From positions 3,100,001 to 3,164,000 of the forward strand of contig CP126206.1 in assembly GCA_030272155.1 (NCBI GenBank): a stretch of DNA of 64,000 nt, given 5' to 3'. A program made the position numbers and the translations under genes. This document shows positions 32,879-43,279 of the stretch, one piece after another (positions within the stretch are counted from its first letter, which is position 1; each line of letters starts with the position of its first letter). A model generated the notes under the pieces. The model was not told the origin of the DNA. It did no database searches and saw nothing but the letters and a program-made list of their open reading frames with translations. This DNA is from Tetradesmus obliquus. Taxonomy: Eukaryota > Chlorophyta > Chlorophyceae > Sphaeropleales > Scenedesmaceae.

Positions 32879-34298
32879 TTGTATGTGTGTTGAGTCTGTT
32901 GGTGAGTGGCTGCTGTGCAGTGCGCAGTGCCTGGTATTGCCTCCTTGATGGCACACTGTGTTTGAAACTGCGTTGGTCAACCTCATGAGGACTTCAGTTG
33001 CTGTTTGAACAGAGGAATTGAGTGCTTCTCGGGACACATGCGCAGGGTTTCAAGTAATATTTGTGAATTCATGTGCGTTAAAGTTCAGCTCTTTGACAGG
33101 ATCCAACGGTGCTGGGTTCGCGGCTGCAGTGGCCAGTGCACCGTCCTCAATTCAGGTTGGGTGCTCGTTAGGACACAGATGCACGGCCCTTGCCAAGGTT
33201 AGTCCCAAGCTGTTGCGTGATTGCTGCTGTTGTATTCCTAGGTAGCGTGTGGGGCGCCGCCGGCGCCAGGGGTGTCTCATCATGGCAACGTTGCTATTGC
33301 TCAAATGGCAACATGGTTATCCCTATTCAAGAGTAGTAGAAGAGGGGCCCCTCTCCTACTACTGTAGGACAGTACGACACGGTGTCTCATCATGATGAGG
33401 AGCTCCTCCTTCCTTGAGGAAATGGGTTTAAACCTGTGACAGTGATGCGGCTGTTGTCGACAACAGATTGTTTTTGTTGCAACAATTCTGTGACAAGGTT
33501 GTGGCTGGTGAAAGTTGGCTGGTGTAAGCAGGCCTGCATGCGCATCATGTGCATCATGAGAGTCTCTCGTGCCTCATGCTGCACCTATGGCTGCCATTGA
33601 ATTTTCACCAGCGCGTTTCGCTATTGTGTCTAGGCAGTTTGAAGTCCAGCTGGCCTGCAGCTTGCGGCCGCCGCACTGCCGCAGTGTCGGGCAGTGTTGC
33701 CAACATTGCCGGGCAATGCAGGCCGCTGTGGCACAGCATGTTAGCAAATATAACGCTGAGGGCATGCACAAAATTCAGATCTGTAACCGAGTTGCGGTCG
33801 ACGGTGGGACGGTTCAGGAGTCGTATTGACAACACAGCTGCTGGTCCCCAAGTTATGTCATCCTGCTGACACCACATGGGCACGCAGTGGGGAGGGTTAC
33901 GGCAGCGGGCAGCAACTCTCACGAATGTTCGGACTTCAAAAGATGTTCGCCCCGCACATTTAAAGTTTATACTGGGCCAGCAGGCACAAACGCAGCTCTT
34001 TACGGCGCGCTACCTGTTGCCGACAGACCTTCACTGTGTTTTGAAGGAAAGCATCTCACCATCCGCTCCGCATCCAGTGAATTAGACAAGACGTTCTTAG
34101 GAGGTTCTAGGAGTCTGCTTCAAGCATAAAAGCCAATGCTGTAGGGTCATCATGGCTCTGCCGCTGCGGGTGTGAACTGCCGCTTATCGCTGGCCCAGCA
34201 GTACATGTCTCAAACAAATCTGTAAGTTCAAAGTGAGTTTGATTGAGCTTCCAGTCATCGACACGATGGCACTGCTGCAGCGCTGGGTGTGCTGACAG
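32879..34298. other. Intergenic, no gene recognised
   Basis: Nothing with domain content was found. A near-perfect 32-bp palindrome lies at 33332-33363, between two copies of GGTGTCTCATCATG at about 33269 and 33380. The 5' exons of the next gene are probably in the right-hand part but could not be placed. Confidence 0.4.
33332..33363. repeat. 32-bp near-perfect palindrome
   Basis: AGTAGTAGAAGAGGGG is followed directly by its reverse complement with one mismatch, giving a spacer-less hairpin. A 14-bp direct repeat, GGTGTCTCATCATG, lies on each side, which may mark a small mobile or excised element. Confidence 0.7.
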
Positions 34299-35024
34299 CA
34301 GCAGCTTGACGAGCAGCAGAGAGAGCTGCGGAAAGAAGGCAGCAATCTACGCATGGATAAGGCCACAATCCAGCGCCTGCAGAAGAAACTAAGCTTGCAA
34401 CGCCTGCAAGCTAGCACCCTACAGCAGGAGAACAGCCAGCTGCAAGCCAAGTGAGCGCAGCAGCATACTCTGCTGTCCTCCTGCAAGCTATAACACTGTG
34501 TGCCTTGCCTGCTGCAGCAGCGCACAGTAGCTGCGCCGTGTGCATGCGCACGTGTTGCAGCTGGGTTAAACATAAAGTACATATGCACTGCACTTCCTTG
34601 CCAAGCCAAGTAAGCAGCAGCGACTCCGCTGTCCTCCTTGCTGGAGACTCCTGCAGGCTGTGACACTGGCTGCACCATGCGTAGTTGATGAAGCTACTGT
34701 AACACAAAACACACATACATACGTGCTGCACTTCCCTGCACCTCCTCAGCATGTGACTGCTGGTGACTGATGATACCCGCATGTTGATCCCGCTGCTGCT
34801 GCTGTTGACCTGCCACTTGCAGGCATGCAATCCTGTCAGCCTACTGCGGTTGCTTGGCATGGCTGCGCAATCTTGCTTGCAGCGAGCTACTGTTGGACGA
34901 ACACGAGGAGCAGCAGCAGCAGCAGGGTGGGCTGCCTATGGCAATGGAGATAGACCTGTCAACGCCTGAGGAGCTACTGCTCTTGCAGGAACTAGAGCAG
35001 TACCTTCCTGCGCAGCCGCACGGT

Positions 35025-35071
<47 letters not shown>

Positions 35072-35196
35072 CTCTGCTGTGAAGAGCCACTGGCTACTGC
35101 TGCCTGAGACAGCATGCGGCACCAGCTGCCTTGCAGACAGCAGTCATGGCGCTGACACACAACGGCAGAACCACCTGCAACAGCCACAACAAGACA

Positions 35197-35257
<61 letters not shown>

Positions 35258-37007
35258 GGGTGGCAGCAGCACCTGGCCGGACTCTTCAGGGCTCAGCAGC
35301 CGTAGCGGCAGCGGCAGCGGCAGTGGGCATTTTGGTTTTGATGTAACCCATGGCTTCCGCTGCTGGGACGCACCAGGAGATGCAGCAGCAGCAACAGCAG
35401 CAGCTGGCCGTGGTGTTGCTGCTGCTGCTGCTGCTACTGCTGATGGCAGTATGGAGGATGCTACTGTGTCGCCCGAGGGTGATGTGCTGGCACTGTTCAG
35501 CAGGGTCTACTCCATGCCAATGTTCCCTGGTGAGCACGCTGCTGCTGCTGCTGCTGCTGCTGCTGTGGTTTGGGTTTCAAGGCTTTGGTTGGAGATGTAA
35601 CGTTTGGATCTAGGGTTTAGAAGTTGCTGGTGCTGCTGCTGTCGCTCTGCTGCCCACTGCTGCTGCTGTCACCCTGCTGCCCACTGCTGCTATGTGTTGT
35701 CCCTATGCGTGCAGGTGCTGCCGACATGCAACTGGCCGATGCTGCTGCTGTGTACAACGAGCTTGTGCGCGAGCTGTCGCTCAATTTGACGCTGCACAGA
35801 GCCCATGTGGATCACCCCACCCCCATGCGGCTGCCACTGCCAGGCAACCGGCCTCCACTGGACAACATACGCGCCGCCTTTGATAAGTAAGCGAGTCTCA
35901 GGGTTTACCTTTATGTTTGTATCTATACTCCTCAGCAGACATGTCACATGTCTGCCGCCGCTTAACAGCACAACGCAGTGCGGTTGACTAGTGAGCCGCA
36001 CACGGTCGAGTCTTGCGCTGCACACACATGTGCAGCATGTGGAGCATCCTTTGCCACGCAGCTGCCACTGCCTGAGGGCCGGCCGCCACTGGACGACATA
36101 CGCGCCGCCTTTGACAAGTAAGCGAGTCTTAGGGTTTACCTTTGGGTTTGTATCTACCTTTAGGTTTGTATCTATACTCCTCAGCAGACGTGGCACATGT
36201 CTGCCGCCGCTTAACAGCATGGTGCAGTGCATTTGACTAGTGAGCCGCACGTGGTCGAGTTTTGTGCTGCGCACGGCGCATGTGGAGCAACCTTTTTCCT
36301 CGCAGCTGCCACTGCCTGAGGGCAGTGCAAATCTGTGTGTTTAAGGCGTGACATTGGTTATGCTAGCATAACCTTCTTCCTCACAATACGCAATGTGGCT
36401 GCAATCTGCGAATATCTGGGCATGAATGCAGTATTCTAAGCAGTGTTGGTGACAGCATTCTACACATTTTCAGTGCAGATGGCTGGCTGAACATGCTTCG
36501 CTGGCTCAACAGAAGGCTGCAACAGACGCTAGCCCACGCAGCTGCCACTGCCTGAGGATCGGCTGCCGCTTGACAACATAAGGATGGCCGTGTCAGCGGC
36601 AGCACCGCCTCTACTTGGTTGTGCTTCTGCAGCAGACCTTCCGTCATCGCCTTTCCTGCCAGCTTTGTTGTATATGACATGTACAGCCTCGCTCTGCCAC
36701 ATCACCCTGCACAACATTGCTGCCACATCACCCTGCACAACATTGCTGCCACATCACCCTGCACAACATTGCTGCCACATCACCCTGCACAACATTGCTG
36801 CCACATCACCCTGCACAACATTGCTGCCACATCACCCTGCACAACATTGCTGCCTGCCTGACGGACTGTCCGTACTGCTGCTGCTGCTGCTGGTTCTGCC
36901 GTCCACAGCTTCCATGTGCTTCAACAGGAGTGCCTCACTGAACCAGCTGCAACACTGCTGCCGTCTACAGCTTCCATGTGCTTCAACAGGATTGCCTGCC
37001 TGCCGTG

Positions 37008-37092
<85 letters not shown>

Positions 37093-38384
37093 TACTTCAA
37101 CATGATCGCCTCACTCAACCAGCTGCACAGTCAAAATGGCATGCTGATGTCGATGGGTCTGGTGAACTATGCAGACCCCAGTGCAGAGCTGCTGCCGGTG
37201 AGTGTTACATTGATGTTATACCATGTTGTGGCGAGATTTTAGTTATTCATACACAATGGCACGCAGATGTCGATGGGGCTGGTGAACTATGCAGATCCCA
37301 GCGCCGAGTTGCTGCCGGTGAGTGTTACATGAATGTTATACCATGTTATAAAGATAATTAAGTCATTCATACACAATGACATGCTGATGTCGATGGGGCT
37401 GGTGCATTATGGAAACGCCCGTGCTGAGCTGCTGCTGGTGAGTTCATCAGGGACGTTATGACACTCACTAATGATACACGTTATAATGACAATGGCTGCA
37501 TGGTGTGCCGCCACCCTGTGAGTGATACGCTCTCAGTGTCGCACAAGGACGGTTGCACATAGCACTCTGCGCACGTGCACATCCCCTGCTTGGTCTCCAA
37601 ACCGACCTCACTCTTTTGCGTGCCCATAGTCTTACTCTTTTCCGTGCCTTCACTCACTATTCCTGCAGGCGTTCAACCTGCAGCAGCACATTCAGCACGT
37701 GCGCCTGGTGGGGCTTAGTGCTGACTTGCTATTTATTTTCCATGCCCAGTATCATTTTTGTCTGTGCCCCCACTTGTTCTGCAGGAGCACAACCTGCAGC
37801 AGCACATTCAGCACGTGCGCCTGGTGGGGCTCAGCGCTCAGCAGCAGCAACAGATTGCTGCCGGCTGGTCGGTGTTTGTCGGCCTGATGGATCCAGTGCT
37901 GCAGGTGCGGTTCATTTGCCTTGTCAGTATGTCGTGTGTGCTATGGTTTTCAATGGAATGTTGGACTTTTTGAAATACAGTTTGAAGTACATTTGAAATA
38001 CTACTGGCAGCCCAGCCGGCTGTGCGATGTCTGTCGGCCTGATGGATTTGATGCTGCAGGTGCGTCACTTTTTTGGGGTCATTGAGACAATTTCTGTTCA
38101 TGTGTGTTATTTGGGATGCTGGGGTGTGAGACGTTTAAGGTTCTATTGGCAGCCGGCAGCGCAGTGCGGGTTGGGCTGCTTGATCCGGTGCTGCAGGTGC
38201 GGCTTGTTTACCAGCCACCCAGGAAGATGGTCAGATTCTGGCACTGCTGTAAAGCAACAGCAATGGCTGGACCAGGACACAGTTGACTGCTCGATTGAGC
38301 CAAGTTTATTGCAGCTGGTGACACAGCATCTGATCTGTTTCTGCGCAGCTACTGCTGCTGTCCCCGGTGCCTAATCTGTTTCTG

Positions 38385-38451
<67 letters not shown>

Positions 38452-40034
38452 GCTGCTGCCACTGCTGTTGCGCTGTGATTCTCTGCTCCTATGCTGCACG
38501 GCTGCAGGAATTGCGACAGCTGCAGCTGGAAACTGACAGCACACCAGGCGCAGCAGCAGCAGCAGCAGCTGATGAACCGTGTGGCCCAGCTGGTGCTGGT
38601 TGCACGAGCAGCAAACAGAACAACAGCAGTAGCAACAAGCACAGCTGTTCAGCACAGCTGCATGGCCTGGCGAACAGCAGCGCTGGTACCAGCGATCCCA
38701 CACAAGCAGGAGAAGCAGCAGCAGCAGCAGCAGGTGGCGCTTCCTCCATGACCACTATGGAGGGCTACAAAGCTCATAGGTGAGCAGCCTCATGCCATGC
38801 CAGGCCCGTCAACACTTACATCTGATGCATTGCTCAAGCCTCCAGGGTCTGCTGCCTGCATGCATGCCATATTTGGGGTTACGCTGCTTGCATGGATTTG
38901 CTCTGCTTGCTGTGGCTATACCAGCAGGAGCAGCAGAGACCACACACGTTTGTGCTATGTGATCGCCATCGAACCGGATCCATCGCATGTTTTCATGGCC
39001 GCAGGGAGGCGCTGCACCAGCAGGAGCAGCGCGCAGCGCAGCTGCGGCGGCTGCTGCAGAAGGACATGCTCATCAAGGCTGCCTTTGTGTGCTACACCTT
39101 TGGGCGCTTCAAGTATTCTCAGGTACGCAGGTAAATGGCATATGCATTAGGCAGTGCATGTTGTGTAAGGCCTGCCTTTAGCTGCAGAAGGACAGGCTCA
39201 TCAAGGCGGCCTTTGTGTGCTACACCTTTGGGCGCTTCAAGTATTCTCAGGTACGCAGGTAAATGGCATATGCATTGGGCAGTGCATGTTGTGTAAGGCC
39301 TGCCTTTAGCTGCAGAAGGACATGCTCATCAAGGCTGCCTTTGTGTGCTACACCTTTGGGCGCTTCAAGTATGCTCAGGTACGTAGGTAAATGGCATATG
39401 CATTAAGCAGTGCATGTTGTGTAAGGCTGCCTTTGTGTGCCACACCTTTGGGCGCTTCAAGTACTCCAGGTGATGGCAGCACGCCTTCTGTTGAATTTGA
39501 ACACGACAACTGCAGGTTGGCGTTATGCTGTTGCTGCTGCTAAGTTTAGCATGCCTGCTGCTGCCGTGTCCTGCTCCCAGCAGGCCAAGCTACACATCAC
39601 CTTGGTGCTGCTGCTGCTGCTGCTGCCTTTTCCCATTCTTCTCATAACATCAATGCATTGTGGCTTTGCTCCCTGCTGCTGCTACCCTCTTTGCAGCTGG
39701 CGAAGCTGCACGTCAGCATGTACCCCTGGCAGCCCTATTCACGGTGCTGCTGCTGCTGCTGCTGCCTGTTTTACAGCTGGCCAAGCTGCACGTCACCATG
39801 TACCCCTGGCAGCCAAACCACGGCACAGTAGTGAGGGCAGTCATGAAGATCATGGAAGAGGATGCAGCCCTGCAGCAGCAGCAGCAGCAAAAGCAGCCTG
39901 GTGATGGGGCGCAGCAGCTGCAGCAGCTGCTGCAGCAGCTGCCGCCGCTGCCTCACCAGCTGCAGCAGCCCAAAAAGAAGAAGAAGAAGCACCTCCCGCC
40001 GATTCGAAAGCGCAGGCAGCAGCGGCGGCTGTGA
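34299..40034 (+). CDS. bZIP-like protein with leucine zipper (5' end unresolved)
   Basis: Exons 34299-34450, 34883-35529, 35715-35886, 37092-37197, 37785-37904, 38508-38779, 39005-39122 and 39777-40034 join in phase to 614 aa. The first visible exon is a coiled coil (LRKEGSNLRMDKATIQRLQ, LQQENSQLQ) like the zipper half of a bZIP domain. A basic DNA-binding half was not found and may be in an upstream exon. Poly-Ala runs follow. The middle and C-terminal parts (LVRELSLNLT, LVGLSAQQQQQIAAGW, LMDPVLQELRQLQ, AAQLRRLLQKD) have the layout of chlorophyte bZIP C-terminal regions, which is an inference. The protein ends in a run of lysines and KRRQQRRL, a likely nuclear localisation signal. Its introns carry several exon copies with intact splice sites, described separately. 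A nuclear transcription factor is the best guess. Confidence 0.6.
34451..34700 (+). repeat. Duplicated segment after the zipper exon
   Basis: The stretch from the donor at 34451 (CAAGTGAGCGCAGCAG to a run ending TAACACTG) recurs at about 34606-34672 as CAAGTAAGCAGCAGCG to TGACACTGG. It is another local duplication centred on a splice donor. Confidence 0.6.
35887..36595 (+). repeat. Copies of the RPPLDNIRAAFDK exon end
   Basis: The last 60 bases of the exon ending at 35886, with donor GTAAGC, recur almost intact at about 36056-36126 and in part near 36305-36335 and 36537-36585. The surrounding intron (TTACCTTTATGTTTGTATC, AGACATGTCACATGTCTG) is duplicated too, giving a unit of about 240 bases. 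Confidence 0.85.
36697..36852 (+). repeat. 26-bp perfect tandem repeat, six copies
   Basis: Six near-identical head-to-tail units built from CCACATCACCCTGCACAACA and TTGCTG lie in an intron of the bZIP-like gene. The unit is not a multiple of three. Confidence 0.95.
37005..37089 (+). repeat. (CTG)28 tract before a splice acceptor
   Basis: An uninterrupted run of about 28 CTG triplets ends at CCAG, the acceptor of the exon at 37092. A shorter CTG run precedes the exon at 38508 (38382-38450). Confidence 0.95.
37267..37317 (+). other. In-frame 51-nt cassette copy of the MSMGLVNYADPS exon
   Basis: This copy repeats the last 17 codons of the exon ending at 37197. It has its own acceptor CACGCAG and donor GTGAGT, and is 51 bases in phase 0 at both ends, so inclusion would add 17 residues without changing frame. 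A third copy at about 37387-37439 keeps the donor but has CTG in place of the acceptor AG. Confidence 0.75.
39188..39250 (+). other. In-frame 63-nt cassette exon copy 1 (KDRLIKAAFVCYTFG)
   Basis: This repeats the last 21 codons of the exon ending at 39122, between acceptor CTGCAG and donor GTACGC. Its length is 63 bases in phase 0 at both ends. The reading is complete (KDRLIKAAFVCYTFGRFKYS and a final Q). Inclusion would add one 21-residue repeat. Confidence 0.78.
39316..39378 (+). other. In-frame 63-nt cassette exon copy 2 (KDMLIKAAFVCYTFG)
   Basis: This is a second full copy of the 63-base cassette with acceptor CTGCAG and donor GTACGT, again phase 0 to 0 and open. It differs from the used exon only at about two codons. 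A fourth, truncated copy lies at about 39427-39470. Confidence 0.78.
39695..39745 (+). repeat. Truncated copy of the last bZIP-like exon
   Basis: The start of the terminal exon (LAKLHVSMYPWQP) appears after a TTTGCAG acceptor at about 39697 and breaks off at a CTG run before the complete copy at 39777. Confidence 0.85.
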
Positions 40035-42777
40035 TGCGCGAGGCGCGATTAGGACAGTGATGCTGACGCTGCTGAATGCGATGGAAGGTCAAAGCTGGTG
40101 TCTGCGATGGTAAGCGAGGGCAGCATCGGCGGCTGTGATGCCCATGCAATATACATTGCATCTGGCATTTGTCCAACAAAAGTGACTCCCCTTGCACCTC
40201 TTTTTTGTGAGCCCTCTGGCACATGACCGCCTGTGAATTCTACTGAGTGATCAGTACCTGATGCAGTTTGCCTAAGGCAGTGGCTGTATGAGCTCTCCAA
40301 AACACAGCTGCCTGTGCATCACAATGTGTGATTGATATCTGATGCTGAAGACATAGATATCTGAGGTATGATCAGTAACGCAATCATGCTGTTGATTATG
40401 AAGCGCGCGCGGAAAGGTTGCTGGCGCAGATGAGCCTGCTGCAGCACTTTGTGCATCGTGACATATTTGTGGCGTGGCATTAGTATTGTGCGGCTAGCAT
40501 TTGACTAACAGCGGCAGCAGCGGCAGTAACAGCTGCTGCTGCGGCTGTTGCTGCGGGCTGAGCAACAAGCAGCTGGCAGTGGCATGCAATCAGCATGCTG
40601 GCAGTGGTATGCAATCAGCATGCAGCTCTGTTGTAGGAGTGCGCAGGCAGCTCATCATGATGCGGTTTCCAACAGTGTTGTGGCGGTTCACCATTTTCGA
40701 CAGTGTTGTGGTGTTATATTGTTTCTCCAACAGTGTTGTGATGGTACATTAGGAGCTGCAGGCAGTAGAATGCAATCAGCAAGTTGCTGTCCTGCACAAG
40801 GGGTAGCTGCATGTGGCTGTCCTGCAGGGCAGAGAACTGCAGTCAGTGCCGTGCCAACCAGTGTTGTGGTTGTGTACTCAATGCATCTGAACCAGGAGCA
40901 TGCGTCTGTGTTCAGACGGATATCACAAAGTGGATGGGGTTGCAGGCTCAACAGCAACACACAAACACAGTGTTTGGTCTGTCACTTCAACAACTGCATG
41001 AGTAGGTACGGTTTGGTTGGCTGCGGCATATGCATTCTCTATGCAGCGGGCCTGGGTCCAGTGAGACACGTTGGCATTTGGTGCGGCGCTTTGGCTCAGT
41101 CAGACATCTGAGACACTTGATTCATCAGGAAGCTCGAATGGCACGTGCACCTCAGCATTGGCTGTCAAATGCTTGCTTGCTGCTTGTTGATGGCCAACAA
41201 TCCAGTCAATCTTGACATTCTCGTTGGGCTCTGGCACAGCGCCCCTGGTCACTGGCTCAACTGCACCTGTTGCACATTATTTGTTGCACACAAGGCGGCA
41301 CTTTGCTGGCATGTGATTGAATTGCCAGAACTCGGACTGTGTTGCGTTGCTCGAGGGCGGCGCTGCGGCACTGCAGTGGCCGCAGCTGCGGCACTCTGGG
41401 GCCCTGATGGCGTTGATGCTATGGCTCGATGGCTAAAATGATGATGATTGGGCGGCACTGCATGGCAGATGTCACAGCGCATATCAGATATTGGGTTGTT
41501 GTAGAGCGGCACATACGGCACTTGGCTGGTCGTGTGCTTCAAGTGGCAGGACCCCAGAGTTGTGTTGTCACAAGGCATTTCAAAAGGACAGATCACCTAT
41601 TCAGCTATCTTTTCATATAAGCTGGGTTGTTGTAGAGCTGGGATGTTGTAGGTTACCACTGCACGTTCCTAAGGAAGGCAGCACCCCAAAGCTGTTAAGG
41701 GTTTGGTGTTGATCCACCATCACAGGTGTGCAATGTAGACTTAGAAGTCCTGGTGTCGAAGTGAGGTCTGTATCTCCTGCAAGGTGGGTCTGCGCCCTGT
41801 TCTTAATTGCCAGCAGGGGGAGCAAAAACCTACTGGCTGGCCACACAGCTGCGCCCTGTTTGGCAGTTCTGCGGCCTCTGCAGCCCCGTTGACAAATTCC
41901 TTGTAACAAGTGGCCATTTCAAGCCAGTTCCTTGTTTAGGTGGATAGTGGCTGGCCAATGAGCCTGTCATTGGCCTGAACACAGGCTGTGTTCCTGCCGT
42001 GTCACACACAGATCATTGATTGCCGGAGCAGCATCAATTGGGTTGACAGCTGGCAGGCCCTCAGGCTGACCACGTTCCTTCTGTTACAACGGGACCAGTG
42101 CCTGTTTCTGCGCCAATGCCGAGCTAAAAACAACGACGAGCTCATTGGGCAGCCAGCGGATCCATAAACCGCAACTGCACATCAAACAAGGATCAACAGC
42201 ATGCAGCGTCATAATCACCATATTCAACAGAGCTGCGTGCCCTCTGCAGCAGTGGCCAGGCATGTGAATTCACATTTCGAAATGGAAGCCATTATCAGAA
42301 GCAGTCGTGAGAGCATAGCAGGCTGGCCCTCTCAAAAAAATCATCAAAGAGTACAGTCTGTGCAATTAACTGGCTGCAGCGCAAGGCAGCAGCCATGCAA
42401 AGTGACCACAACAAAACACAACGGTGCATTGCAGACTAGCATTGCTGATGATGTCGGTAGGTTCCTATAGTTATGAATCCAGCACAGCATGCATACGTGC
42501 ATATACGTACGTCATGCACATATGCACATCATATATGCAATATGCACATGTCGCTGTATGTACATTACCGCTGAGCAGCCAAGACACATATATTGCATTA
42601 TGTGCAGACATGTACGTTCTGGTTCAAAGCGTGATGGCATGCATGCTTAATGACATGCTCCCGCTGCTGCTGCTGCTGCTGCTGCTGCTGCCCAGCAACA
42701 GTGTTCAACAGCCTCATCACGCACTGGCAGGCCCCTTGATCAAACATAGTCCTTCAGCCCACTGTCACCGAGCACAA
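40035..42777. other. Intergenic, no gene recognised
   Basis: No exon chain or domain could be supported in 2.7 kb. Small local repeats include GGCATGCAATCAGCATG twice near 40580 and 40612 and CAACAGTGTTGTG three times in 40670-40745. The segment 41400-41450 resembles 17135-17180 and 63445-63490. Confidence 0.4.
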
Positions 42778-42932
42778 AATATGTCCACCAAGAACCCGGG
42801 GGACACCTGCAGCTATGTCTTAAGGCTGGCTGGGACACATGCCTGCCTGCTCTCCCAGCTGCACCGCTGCTGTGCTGCTGCTGAGCAACAAAAGCATGCG
42901 GCACCCGCAGGGCACTGCAATACCTTCACTTC

Positions 42933-42988
<56 letters not shown>

Positions 42989-43130
42989 TGTGGCAGCAAC
43001 AGCAGCTGCCGGCCATACTGCGGGAGTCTTTTTCAGCAGAAGCCCTTGAGCCCAGTGGCATCCAGTACAAAATCGTCCACAGAGAACCCAGGGGACACCT
43101 GCAGCTGCGTCCCAAGGCTGGCTGGGACAC
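42778..43130 (-). pseudogene. Two extra copies of the terminal LRR3 exon
   Basis: Downstream of LRR paralogue 3 on the minus strand, its terminal exon (SLGTQLQVSPGFSVDDF, then LDATGLKGFC) recurs at 43033-43130, including a TGA stop in the same place, and in shorter form at 42778-42835. CAG runs separate the copies. Use of either would need splicing past the regular terminal exon. Confidence 0.8.
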
Positions 43131-43279
43131 TTGCCTGCCTGCTCTCCCAACTGCACAGCTGCTGTGATGCTGCTGAGCGACAAAAGCATGTGGCACCCCC
43201 AGGGGCACTGCAATACCGTCACTCACAGCAGCAGCAGCAGCAGCAACAGCAGCTGGCGGCCATGCTGCAGAAATCGTCC

